The position numbers and the translations under genes were made by a program. From contig NC_064614.1 in assembly GCF_023898315.1 (NCBI RefSeq), positions 504,634,109 through 504,698,108 of the forward strand: 64,000 nt of DNA. The letters run 5' to 3'. Positions 10,865 to 20,917 of the stretch are shown one piece after another. The stretch is from Schistocerca nitens (Eukaryota; Arthropoda; Insecta; Orthoptera; Acrididae). The number at the start of each line of letters is the position of its first letter. The stretch's first letter is position 1. The notes under the pieces were generated by a model. That model had not been told where the DNA came from, did no database searches, and was given only the letters and a program-made list of their open reading frames with translations.

Positions 10865-11104
10865 ACCGGCCGTTGTGGCCGAGCGGTTCTAGGCGCTTCA
10901 GTCCGGAACCGCGCGATCACTAAGGTCGCAGGTTCGAATCCTGCCTCGGGCATGGATGTGTGTGATGTCCTTAGGTTAGTTAGGTTTAAGTAGTTCTAAG
11001 TTGTAGGGGACTGATGACCACAGATGTTAAGTCCCATAGTGCTCAGGTTCTAGGGTACTGATGACCTCAGATGTTAAGTCCCATAGCTCTCGGAGCCATT
11101 TTGA
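10865..11104 (+). mobile_element. SINE-A with internally duplicated 3' part
   Basis: A-box (GGCCGAGCGGTTCTAGGCGC) and B-box (GGTTCGAATCCTGCC) are intact. The copy is about 40 bases longer than the others because the hairpin region is present twice: GGGGACTGATGACC then GGGTACTGATGACC, each followed by TTAAGTCCCATAG. It is flanked by a perfect 11-bp duplication, ACAGGTAATTT (10854-10864 and 11105-11115), and splits the 3' end of the RTE-like LINE. Confidence 0.95.
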
Positions 11105-11179
11105 ACAGGTAATTTGTAGCACAACTTGACTAAAAGAAGAGATCGGTTGACAGGACACATTCTGAGATATCAAGTGGCC
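11105..11179 (+). pseudogene. RTE-like LINE, segment after the SINE
   Basis: The RTE reading (NLTKRRDRLTGHILRYQ) resumes directly after the SINE and ends at about 11165-11180, where homology stops and an inverted piece of the same family begins. Confidence 0.7.
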
Positions 11180-11306
11180 ACCAGTGGAGGAAGAATTCAT
11201 AAGACTTAAATATATATCCGATGTTAACAAATTTCTCTTCTTTAGAAACAATTTTTTGTCATTACGTTTACACTTTATATCCTCACTACTTCGATTGTCA
11301 CGAACT
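11180..11306 (-). pseudogene. Inverted RTE-like LINE fragment
   Basis: The minus strand encodes SSEDIKCKRNDKKLFLKKRNLL, the same segment that the plus-strand RTE copy encodes at 10570-10650. It therefore lies in the opposite orientation to its neighbour and continues into the left arm of the palindrome. Confidence 0.7.
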
Positions 11307-11865
11307 AGCGATGACTTGTTGTCAGGGGTAATCAAAAAGCTTCTATTCCATACAGTCCAGAATTGGCATTAAAATCAGGCAAAATCGCCGTGATCATTGA
11401 GGCAATCATTCCACCGACGCACCAGATTGAAGATGTTGTTGTCTTAGTGGTTTTCAGGCCGAAGACTGGTTTGATGCAGCTCTCCAAGCTCAAGATACCC
11501 TATTCTGCGCAAGCCTCTTCATCTCCGAATAACTGCTGCGACCTACATTCTTCTGAATCTGTTTGCTGTAGCCTTCTCTTAGAGGGAGAGTAAGAGAAGG
11601 CTACAGCAAGCAGATTCAGAAGAATGTAGGTCGCAGCAGTTATTCGGAGATGAAGAGGCTTGCGCAGAATAGGGTATCTTGAGCTTGGAGAGCTGCATCA
11701 AACCAGTCTTCGGCCTGAAAACCGCAAAGACAACAACATCTTTAGTCTGGTGCGTCGGTGGAATGATTGCCTCAATGATCACGGCGATTTTGCCTGATTT
11801 TAATGCCGATTCTGGACTGTATGGAATAGAAGCTTTTTGATTACCCCTGACAACAAGTCATCGCT
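11307..11865. repeat. Large palindrome with 275-bp arms
   Basis: 11307-11581 and 11591-11865 are inverted copies of equal length separated by 9 bases (GAGGGAGAG, 11582-11590). I count only about six differences between the arms. Each arm contains the 3' end of an RTE-like LINE (CTGCATCAAACCAGTCTTC near its terminus) plus about 110 bases of non-LINE flank. The right arm is in plus LINE orientation and the left in minus. Such a structure implies an inverted duplication event. Confidence 0.95.
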
Positions 11866-12109
11866 TTTTCCAGCACTCCAAAAGCAATTCACTTACTAAT
11901 AAAAGTATCCCGATTCCATGCCACGTGAAATTCGATTAAATGCTATCAGTTCACTCCTGATAAACATAGAGGTGACAATTTCCAAAAGACCGAGACCTTT
12001 GTCCTGTTTGACGTGGAGTGAAAAGCAGGGCAGCCTGAGGACACAGAGCGTTAACGTACACAAGAAAAGAGGAGAGTTTAAAGCAGAAAGAGGAGGGACC
12101 GAAACGACC
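11866..12109. other. Unassigned sequence
   Basis: Short unassigned stretch between the palindrome and the CpG-rich block. Nothing recognisable is seen. Confidence 0.4.
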
Positions 12110-12480
12110 GTGCAGCCGAGCCGTGGTGGAGCGTAACAGACGTGACTGGAGGCTCGGACAGCCAGTGCGGCCGCCCCGACAGCTTAATGCGGACAGAGTG
12201 ATCCGCGTGCGCAGTTGCACGGAGGCGTTAATGGTATTGGCGAGGGAGCGGCCGATAGGCGATAGATAGGTGTGCGGCGCGGCACGCGCCACGTCCGCTG
12301 GCCAGGGGGCGGCAGGCGGGACACCGCGCCGGCCGTCTCGCCTGAACCTCAGTGCTGACTGCGCGCCGCACGTCCCGGCGCGTGACGACGGCTGCACCCC
12401 CACCCCCCACCCCCGCCCCCCTTGTTGCCACCCTCTCCCGCGCAACTCGATAGGGCAGGACAGGCCAGGGATCCTCACAG
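12110..12480. promoter_or_regulatory. CpG-rich block, possible CpG island
   Basis: Against an AT-rich background this stretch is strikingly rich in G+C and CpG (GTGCGGCGCGGCACGCGCC at about 12270; GCGCGCCGCACGTCCCGGCG at about 12360), followed by a C-rich tract at 12394-12422. It resembles CpG islands at unmethylated promoters or non-coding first exons. No splice sites, TATA box or coding homology could be confirmed. Long antisense ORFs here are expected from the base composition alone. Confidence 0.4.
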
Positions 12481-13429
12481 GCAGGCTCTCCACACCCTCT
12501 GGTCCTCTTGTGATCGTCGCTCCTATCGGATGGTACGACGTGATTGCACTAATTGTGCCATAGTTTAACTTCATGCCACCTGCTTACTGTACTCAAACTT
12601 TTCTTTCCTCTACATCTCCACCTTCCACTTCCCACTCCCCTCTCCCTCCCCCACACACAAACATAAACACACTTTACTCCATTATCACTGTTTTTATGTA
12701 TGGAACATAATGGGATCTATATAAGTTTAAAAAACAATTCATTATATTTCTATAAACTACGTGTTCTACTATATTGTAGTGGTAAAATTGAGTAAGCTGA
12801 AATACATTTTGTAATAAATATTGACTTACCATCGTTTCTTTGCTTTTTTAAAAAATACAATATTGATGAAGTGTCTTTCACACTCTTTATAGCAATTCCT
12901 CTTGACGCACGCACTGACTATAACTGTTATTACACCGCCACCGGACTGTGATTGTCGCGTGGCGTTCGAGTGGTATATTCTGTCTGTTGGCCACCCCTCT
13001 TTAAAACTTACAGCAAAGCCAAGGAGATTCATAATTATCTGCCCCGCTCCTTCATCACTCGTAGTCCTACCGACACAAATCATTAAAACTTGGAATATTG
13101 TATTTTTAGTGAATAACATAAGCTGATTTGATTTACTGGAACGTTAGTAGACCCTACATACAACTAATTCTTACTGTGCAGGGAATTCTAGTATGTGTAA
13201 TTAGTTAAGCTTGGACTTGTTTGTACAGCGGTGTCATTTTTTGTCAACTGAGACCCAAAAAAATTGAAACTGCTTTTTCAGAAAATATTGGGTGGGCACA
13301 TCCCACTGCCCCTCCTCCCCCAACCGGTGGTCATCTTTTCGAGATGACAGTTAAAATAATATGACTGCCCCTCGTAGCTCCACGTTTCAGATGTTTCTCT
13401 TGTCTTCTTTTCTGTCCACCATTCATGTA
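12481..13429. other. Unassigned sequence
   Basis: A pyrimidine-rich segment at 12590-12665 is followed by AT-rich DNA. ORFs of up to 97 aa on both strands overlap each other and have no domain. Nothing can be named. Confidence 0.45.
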
Positions 13430-14060
13430 TATACAGGATGTTACAACAATACTTTAACAAACTTTGGGAACACGTTCCTTGCACCAAAACAAGAAGGGAA
13501 GGTGATATAAGCGTGTAGCTAAAATTCATTTTTTAAGTCATTAATGAAAGTCAACAGTTCAGGTGATTGGAGCTAATCAACTCATTAACGCGTAATAAAT
13601 GTCTGAAATTCCTTCCTCTTGCTTTTAAACACACACGCACCCGTCGAGTCATGAACTTTCAAATACACCATAAGGGTTTCGAACGGTTTCGCAGGCTTCC
13701 ATGGAACATCGATGAAATGTTTCTACATTGGGGTGCTCTGCTGTAAAGACAAATTTTTTAATGTTCCGGCAGAGATAATAATCGAAACAACTGAGGGGAG
13801 GGAACGTGCAGGCCAAGGAACTGGTCATTTGAATATATGAGCCAATGCATCTCGAACACTTAGACTCAAATGTGTTGCATCTCCATCATGCATAAGCCGC
13901 ATGTTTCGTATCTGCAGTCGCACATTTTGTAGTAGGCCTCGGACGGTGTTCTAAATAAAGTTCTTATAGACAGCATCTGTAGTACCTGCTGGAAGAACAT
14001 ATGATCCTATCAGGTAGCAACTCAAGCCCTCGAATGAAACACTAGTGTAACGATTGAAGT
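13430..14060 (-). pseudogene. mariner-like transposase C-terminal fragment
   Basis: The minus strand encodes, with frame changes, a DDE transposase tail. WPARSLP corresponds to the third-motif region, then CFDYYLCRNIKKFVF, and EACETVRNPYGVFESS follows, matching the conserved C-terminal helix of this mariner-like group (ACETIRN...GIFERV). A terminus-like TATACAGGATGTTACAACAA lies at 13430-13449. The N-terminal half is missing or too degraded to read. Confidence 0.65.
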
Positions 14061-14378
14061 CACGGCAATCAGAGATTTATGGATCCGTATGACATTTTCG
14101 TTTATTTGGATAGATGCATATGGAGCCTGAAGATGGCATAGTGAAATGCTGGTCAGACGATGGGAGCAGCGGGGCAGTTACTCACCTTTGTTAACGTTCG
14201 TGTCTTCTTATCTCACGATACACTGTAAGTCTTATTGCTGTATCGTCAGCATTAATTATGAAGAGTTTATCTGCACACTCTTGCGTACAGGAGGATAAGC
14301 GGGAGCCACACACAGCTACAAAAGTAGTGTTACGACTTAATGTCCCGGGCGGTGACCAGAGAAAACCGTTCGGAAGTT
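14061..14378. other. Unassigned sequence
   Basis: No gene is seen. A GCCTGAAGATGGCATAGTG motif near 14118 recurs in grasshopper repeats I recall, but its element cannot be defined here. Confidence 0.35.
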
Positions 14379-14514
14379 CTTGGTTTATTTGCCGCTTCAA
14401 AGTCGGTAAAAACCCCAAGCTTTCGAGTATTGCCTCCTCAGTAGGTAATTATGACGGAGGCGATCATCGAAAGCTTGACATTTTGTCGGAATTTGACGCG
14501 GCAAGTAAACCGAG
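14379..14514. repeat. Foldback element, 64-bp arms
   Basis: 14379-14442 and 14451-14514 are inverted copies around an 8-base centre: CTTGGTTTATTTGCCGC (left) against GCGGCAAGTAAACCGAG (right), and AAGCTTTCGA against TCGAAAGCTT. The match is about 80%. It is non-coding and probably an old MITE or the centre of a larger one. No target duplication was found. Confidence 0.75.
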
Positions 14515-14821
14515 ACCTTTTATTCAAGGGCTCCGACATAAAACACATGGTAGCCATATAACTTAGGTAGGAAGCTTGCCGCGACGCCACAATATCGTTT
14601 GCAACGCTGGTCCAGACATTAGTGAAGATTACGTGGAACAATCTACAATGGAAAATATAAGGTCTCATAGAATGCAATGCGTTTCTGACTTCCTTGCTAA
14701 CCCATATATCCGAAAGACCCTCAGAACGGTTCGCGAAGATCAAAACATGCTTTCATAATAGCAAAAGTAACTTTACGAAATTTGTGATGTATTTACGCAA
14801 TCTAAATACGTCTAAATACAT
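14515..14821. other. Unassigned sequence
   Basis: Short ORFs on both strands, with no recognisable family. Confidence 0.4.
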
Positions 14822-15280
14822 CTACATACATTCTCCACAAGCCACCGTACGGTGCGTGGCGGAAGTTATCCTGTACCATTATTAGTCATTTCCTCTCCTG
14901 TTCCACTCGCAAACAGAGAGACGGATAAACGACTGTCTGTATCATCTCCGTATGAGCCCTAATCTCTCGTATCTTATCTTCGTGGTCCTTACGTAAAATT
15001 TACGTTCACGCAGTAGGATCGTGATGCAGACAGCTTCAAATGTCGGTTCTCTATATTTTATCAAGAGTTTTCTTCGAAAAGAACGTGGCCTTTCCTCCAG
15101 GGATTCCCATTTGCGTGCCCGTAGCATCTCCGTAACACCTGCATGTTCTTCCAACCTACCGGTGACAAATCTAGCACTCCACCTCTGAATTGCTTCGGTG
15201 CCATCCCCTAATCCGACTTGGTACGTCAAGAATAGGTCGCAATAGCGTCCTATATGCGGTCTCCATTACATATGAACTAC
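14822..15280 (-). mobile_element. CR1-like LINE, 3' end only
   Basis: The minus strand carries the C-terminus of the CR1-like ORF2 (GTEAIQRWSARFVTGRLEEHAGVTEML..KWESLEER...RRKLLIKYREPTF) and then the family's 3' terminus (CCACGCACCGTACGGTGGC-type palindromic text on the minus strand) ending in an ACATGTATG-like tail at 14822-14830. It is 5'-truncated near 15280. It is a different subfamily from 16181-19087 and closer to 63476-64000. Confidence 0.8.
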
Positions 15281-16180
15281 AGTTTGCGGGCTTTAAACTA
15301 TATGTGAAATGATGTGTGGTGATGATAGCCCTAAAACTACGTACCCTCAGACCTAGAGTTAAAATATTAAAAGTTTTGGCTGGTTTCGTTGTCTAGGGGA
15401 TTGTATACGTAGTTGCCGCATTACAAGCCAAATACTGCTGAGTCTACAGTATACAATATTAATAAACACATGGATCGAATAGTCAAAGGTTCTTATCACT
15501 CGGCAATTGCGAGTGTAACGTAGAAATTTATAAATGAAAGACTGCAATCAAATAAAATCTGCAGGTTCTATCTTAACGACTTTAAATGATGAGAATGTGG
15601 TTTATTTCTGCAAAACACTTATTGGTGTCGATGGTCCAGCAATTAAATACAATATAAGTTGAATAACAGGGAAACAACAGATTCCTACTGCACGTAATTA
15701 GTTATGAACAATAATATAGTTCGCGGGATATTCACTTCCAAACGTACACTAGGTCTTCACTGCAGAAGCCACGGAAATCTCACAAGTGCACAAGTCAGTC
15801 CTACGAAGTATTTTTATCTGACGCGACCACGCGCAAACCGCTCCACACTCTCCAAGTCCCTCTCGCTACTGACCATCGCGCCTTCACGTCCAGCACTTTC
15901 CGTGTCCTGTCGCGTACTGTCCCTCGCGCCGCACTCTCCGTAACTATCTCGTGTCCTCTCTCGAAACGATGCTCTTCTCCCACTTCCATCCAGTCTCCCC
16001 ATTCACGATCGCTGTGATTGGCTAGAGCGCTCACGCATGTCTTCAAGCCAACGCACCCACACAAATATAATGAAACACATTCGAAATATTGAATTTACAT
16101 TTAAATAACTTGAAATTAAATAAATATTCCTTTGCCTGGGCCATAAACACGCTCTAACACACACGGGTAGCAGGGGTTGT
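15281..16180. other. Unassigned; CpG-rich stretch at 15820-16060
   Basis: No gene is visible. 15820-16060 is C-rich with many CpG sites (TGTCGCGTACTGTCCCTCGCG) and may belong to a repeat such as an LTR or the leader of the LINE that follows, but no terminal repeats were found. Confidence 0.35.
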
Positions 16181-17710
16181 GTGGCGTGGGCTGGGCGGTT
16201 TTTTAGGTTAGATGGCCTTGGGCAAGTACAGAAAGGGCAACAGCCCCAACGGGTGCGGGGCAAAGTCAGGACATGCGGGGACCAAGCAGCAATCGGTATT
16301 GTAATTGTCAACTGTCGAAGCTGCGTTGGTAAAGTGCCGGAACTTCAAGCGCTGATAGAAAGCACCGAAGCTGAAATCGTTATAGGTACTGAAAGCTGGC
16401 TTAAGCCAGAGATAAATTCTGCCGAAATTTTTACAAAGGTACAGACGGTGTTTAGGAAGGATAGATTGCATGCAACCGGTGGTGGAGTGTTCGTCACTGT
16501 TAGTAGTAGTTTATCCTGTAGTGAAGTAGAAGTGGATAGTTCCTGTGAATTATTATGGGTGGAGGTTACACTCAACAACCGAGCTAGGTTAATAATTGGC
16601 TCCTTTTACCGACCTCCCTACTCAGCAGCGTTAGTGGCAGAACAACTGAGAGAAAATTTGGAATACATTTCACATAAATTTCCTCAGCATGTTATAGTCT
16701 TAGGTGGAGATTTCAATTTACCAGATATAGACTGGGACACTCAGATGTTTAGGACGGGTGGTAGGTACAGAGCATCGAGTGACATTATACTGAGTGCACT
16801 ATCCGAAAATTACCTCGAGCAATTAAACAGAGAACCGACTCGTGGAGATAACATCTTGGACCTACTGATAACAAACAGACCCGAACTTTTCGACTCTGTA
16901 AGTGCAGAACAGGGAATCAGTGATCATAAGGCCGTTGCAGCATCCCTGAATATGGAAGTTAATAGGAATATTAAAAAAGGGAGGAAGGTTTATCTGTTTA
17001 GCAAGAGTAATAGAAGGCAGATTTCAGACTACCTAACAGATCAAAACGAAAATTTCTGTTCCGACACTGACAATATTGAGTGTTTATGGAAAAAGTTCAA
17101 GGCAATCGTAAAATGCGTTTTAGACAGGCACGTGCCGACTAAAACTGTGAGGGACGGGAAAAACCCACCGTGGTACAACAACGAAGTTAGGAAGCTACTG
17201 CGAAAGCAAAGAGAGCTTCACTCCAAGTTTAAACGCAGCCAAAACCTCTCAGACAAACAGAAGCTAAACGATGTCAAAGTTAGCGTAAGGAGGGCTATGC
17301 GAGAAGCGTTCAGTGAATTCGAAAGTAAAATTCTATGTACCGACTTGACAGAAAATCCTAGGAAGTTCTGGTCTTACGTTAAATCAGTAAGTGGCTCGAA
17401 ACAGCATATCCAGACACTCCGGGATGATGATGGCATTGAAACAGAGGATGACACGCGTAAAGCTGAAATACTAAACACCTTTTTCCAAAGCTGTTTCACA
17501 GAGGAAGACCGCACTGCAGTTCCTTCTCTAAATCCTCGCACAAACGAAAAAATGGCTGACATCAAAATAAGTGTCCAAGGAATAGAAAAGCAACTGGAAT
17601 CACTGAACAGAAGAAAGTCCACTGGACCTGACGGGATACCAATTCGATTCTACACAGAGTACGCGAAAGAACTTGCCCCCCTTCTAACAGCCGTGTACCG
17701 CAGTCTCTAG
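16181..17710 (+). pseudogene. CR1-like ORF2, endonuclease and linker part
   Basis: Open for 509 codons. The endonuclease that would nick target DNA shows its key acidic and amide residues: E71 in TESWLK, D177 and N179 in GGDFNLPDIDW, and SDH at 247-249. The RT linker (NPRKFWSYVKSVSG) and first RT motif (RRKSTGPDGIPIRFY) follow. The frame ends at a stop caused by a shift near 17700, where the same protein continues in another frame (SLEERRVPNDWKRAQVVPVF). The start is the first in-frame Met. The natural start could be later. Confidence 0.85.
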
Positions 17711-18660
17711 AGGAACGGAGGGTTCCAAATGATTGGAAAAGAGCACAGGTAGTCCCAGTCTTCAAGAAGGGTCGTCGAGCAGATGCGCAAAACTATAGAC
17801 CTATATCTCTGACGTCGATCTGTTGTAGAATTTTAGAACATGTTTTTTGCTCGAGTATCATGTCGTTTTTGGAAACCCAGAATCTACTATGTAGGAATCA
17901 ACATGGATTCCGGAAACAGCGATCGTGTGAGACCCAACTCGCGTTATTTGTTCATGAGACCCAGAAAATATTAGATACAGGCTCCCAGGTAGATGCTATT
18001 TTTCTTGACTTCCGGAAGGCGTTCGATACAGTTCCGCACTGTCGCCTGATAAACAAAGTAAGAGCCTACGGAATATCAGACCAGCTGTGTGGCTGGATTG
18101 AAGAGTTTTTAGCAAACAGAACACAGCATGTTGTTATCAATGGAGAGACGTCTACAGACGTTAAAGTAACCTCTGGCGTGCCACAGGGGAGTGTTATGGG
18201 ACCATTGCTTTTCACATTATATATAAATGACCTAGTAGATAGTGTCGGAAGTTCCATGCGGCTTTTCGCGGATGATGCTGTAGTATACAGAGAAGTTGCA
18301 GCATTAGAAAATTGTAGCGAAATGCAGGAAGATCTGCAGCGGATAGGCACTTGGTGCAGGGAGTGGCAACTGTCCCTTAACATAGACAAATGTAATGTAT
18401 TGCGAATACATAGAAAGAAGGATCCTTTATTGTATGATTATATGATAGCGGAACAAACACTGGTAGCAGTTACTTCTGTAAAATATCTGGGAGTATGCGT
18501 GCGGAACGATTTGAAGTGGAATGATCATATAAAATTAATTGTTGGTAAGGCGGATACCAGGTTGAGATTCATTGGGAGAGTGCTTAGAAAATGTAGTCCA
18601 TCAACAAAGGAGGTGGCTTACAAAACACTCGTTCGACCTATACTTATTACTCATCAGTGT
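17700..18660 (+). pseudogene. CR1-like ORF2, RT domain part
   Basis: Second frame of the same ORF2. RT palm motifs are intact: FLDFRKAFDTVPH, VTSGVPQGSVMGPLLFTLY and the catalytic FADDAVVY. They are followed by VTSVKYLGVCVRNDLKWNDH and VGKADTRLRFIGRVLRKC. It ends where a small deletion, probably four bases near 18645, shifts the frame. The RT catalytic core looks functional although the protein is broken. Confidence 0.85.
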
Positions 18661-19007
18661 GGGATCCGTACCAGATCGGGTTGACGGAGGAGATAGAGAA
18701 GATCCAAAGAAGAGCGGCGCGTTTCGTCACAGGGTTATTTGGTAACCGTGATAGCGTTACGGAGATGTTTAATAAACTCAAGTGGCAGACTCTGCAAGAG
18801 AGGCGCTCTGCATCGCGGTGTAGCTTGCTCGCCAGGTTTCGAGAGGGTGCGTTTCTGGATGAGGTATCGAATATATTGCTTCCCACTACTTATACCTCCC
18901 GAGGAGATCACGAATGTAAAATTAGAGAGATTAGAGCGCGCACGGAGGCTTTCAGACAGTCGTTCTTCCCGCGAACCATACGCGACTGGAACAGGAAAGG
19001 GAGGTAA
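18657..19007 (+). pseudogene. CR1-like ORF2, C-terminal part
   Basis: Third frame of ORF2: VWDPYQIGLTEEIEKIQRRAARFV, then KLKWQTLQERR and IREIRARTEAFRQSFFPRTI, ending at a stop before the 3' UTR. It is almost the same protein as the minus-strand copy at 58246-58980, so both belong to one recently spread subfamily. Confidence 0.85.
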
Positions 19008-19160
19008 TGACAGTGGCACGTAAAGTGCCACCCGCCACACACCGTTGGGTGGCTTGCGGAGTATAAATGTAGATGTAGATGTAGATATTAGATATATAAA
19101 CAAATTAAATAAACATATATCAAAGAAATAGAACAAAAGGTAGGCCAGTAGCCTAATGTC

Positions 19161-19363
19161 TAAAAAATGGTTCAGATGGCTCTGAGCACTATGCGACTTA
19201 ACTTCTGAGGTCATCAGTCGCCTAGAACTTAGAACTAATTAAACCTAACTAACCTAAGGACATCACACACATCCATGCCCGAGGCAGGATTCGAACCTGC
19301 GACCGTAGCGGTCGCCCGGTTCCAGAATGTAGCGCCTAGAACCGCACGGCCACTCCGGCCGGC
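19161..19363 (-). mobile_element. SINE-A, full length, with TSD
   Basis: Minus-strand copy. The end (TGGTTCAGATGGCTCTGAGC reversed) lies at the left, and the B-box and A-box lie at the right (GCCGGCCGGAGTGGCCGTGC on the minus strand). A perfect 10-bp duplication, GCCTAATGTC, flanks it (19151-19160 and 19364-19373). The hairpin stem is degraded to GGCGACT/AAGTCGC, which still pairs. Confidence 0.95.
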
Positions 19364-19373
19364 GCCTAATGTC

Positions 19374-20104
19374 CCTGTGCTTTCTAAAACACAGTAAATA
19401 TTTAACCAATTTCTTCATGAATAGTATATATCGGATATAAACAAAGACATAGATGAAGAAATATATTTATAAGCATGCTGCTACCGTTTTTTCGTGTAAC
19501 TGTGGAGTACTTATGGCCTGACGCGGTGAGGAGTAATCGACCACTTTGACTTCCAATAACTCATGCACTATTCAAGTTACATGCCTGTAATTCATACCAA
19601 TTTAGGTTTACACTAATAGCTTTCGAAAGACATGGCGATCGACAAAATCGGATGACGCATTTATATTTTGGAAATTCGTTGCTGGGTGTTACTTGTATAA
19701 TTTACCATCTGATACTAAACTTTAAACTTATGAGGATATTGAAAATCTGATTACACCATCAGAATGGTCGTGCAAATAATAGTAATGTACATGTTTCTTT
19801 TTTAGGTATCGTGATTCATCTGCCTACTATTAATTTCTATACGAACTGCGAAATGTCTGCCATTAAGGTTTCACTAAGTCCGCCATCTTTGGCACTCCCG
19901 GCGTGTCTCGTTCATCAACACAGCGTGACGATGGAATTCCCAACCACGCGGCTGGACCGGCCGTTGTGCGGCATCACGCGGTTGCTAAGCTAACGTTCAG
20001 CACCACGTGGTCGGTGCCAGGCTGCGGCTTTGACGAGCGTCCTGTGCGGCCGCCGCAACTCCGAACATATAATATTTCCATGACGCCACAACTCGCCCGT
20101 TACC
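19374..20104. other. Unassigned; GC-richer at 19890-20080
   Basis: No gene is seen. The 19890-20080 stretch (CACGCGGCTGGACCGGCCG...) is CpG-rich but has no recognisable coding content. Confidence 0.4.
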
Positions 20105-20500
20105 TCACAAGTTTCCCAAAATTCTCCTAATAAATCGAAGTCGACCACTCGCCTTCCCTACCACGGTCCTCACCTCCACGTTCCACCTCGTATCGCTCTG
20201 CAACGTTACGTCCAGACGTTTAAACGACGTCACGGTGTCAAGCAGAACACTACTAATGCTGTGTGCGAACACTTCGGGTTTGTTTTTACAACTCATCCGC
20301 ATTATCTTACATTTTTCTACATTTAGAGCTGGCTGTCATTTCTCACACCAACTAGAAATTTTGTCAAAGTCATCTTCTATGCCCTTGTCACCCAACTTAG
20401 TCACCTTCTCATAGACCACAGCACCATCAGCAAAAGGCTGCAGAATGTTGCCCACACTGGCCTCCAGATCATTTATGTATGTAGAAAATAATAACATTAC
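20105..20500 (-). pseudogene. CR1-like LINE RT fragment
   Basis: The minus strand encodes LQPFADGAVVYEKVTKLGDKGIEDDF (the FADD motif changed to FADG), then ISSWCEKWQ, SISSVLLDTVTSFKRLDVTL and VGKASGRLRFIRRILGN. It is truncated at both ends, and the second catalytic Asp is lost. It belongs to another CR1-like subfamily. Confidence 0.75.
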
Positions 20501-20915
20501 TTATTTCTGATGAACACTCGCCGTCGAGAACAACATACTGGGGTCTATTAATTCGAGCAACTCACATACCTGGGAACCTATTCCGTATGTGCTAAATACT
20601 ACTACAGCTGAGTTAGGGTGCATCTGCGGGCTAATACGCGTTGGGCAGACAGGAGGGTGTGACGATGCGGTGCTCGGAGCAGCGTGGGTGAAGGGGTGGC
20701 AGGGGATGGGCCATTGCGATTGCGGGTGCGCCATTCCTGGTGCCAGTACACACGACTCACCACGCTTTCTGTAACTACCGCGAGGGATCCGTTACGTTGA
20801 ACGTGTCATGCTCTGCCTCAGTAATCCACTTATGCAGGTAAGGACACAAATCTCAGTCGTAACTCTCGCAACAGTATGGATCAAGAGACTCCTGTTTGCA
20901 GATTACCTTCACAGG
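20501..20915. other. Unassigned sequence
   Basis: A G-rich stretch lies at 20660-20740. No element or gene is recognised. Confidence 0.4.
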
Positions 20916-20917
20916 TA

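Larger units (their letters stand above)
16181..19087 (+). mobile_element. CR1-like LINE, best-preserved copy
   Basis: The element carries an AP-type endonuclease, an RT and a C-terminal domain in order, and then a short 3' UTR (CACCGTTGGGTGGCTTGCGG) and a (TGTAGA)n tail at 19068-19087. The simple-repeat tail in place of poly(A) is typical of the CR1/L2 group. No ORF1 or target duplication was identified, so the true 5' end may lie upstream of 16181. Only two frameshifts disrupt ORF2, indicating a fairly recent copy. Confidence 0.85.

Noticed and set aside
10865..10950. A tRNA-Leu-like head in SINE-A as a real tRNA gene
   Set aside because: The A- and B-boxes are good, but the same head recurs with a fixed 3' body and target duplications. 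It cannot form a full tRNA cloverleaf with matching acceptor arms, so it is a SINE.
11951..12574. 207-codon minus-strand ORF
   Set aside because: It spans the CpG-rich block, where stop codons are scarce by composition. It is Arg/Gly/Pro/Ser-rich on both strands, with no domain.
15820..16060. LTR of an endogenous retroelement
   Set aside because: The CpG-rich stretch resembles LTR leader text, but no second copy, primer-binding site, TG...CA ends or gag/pol were found nearby.
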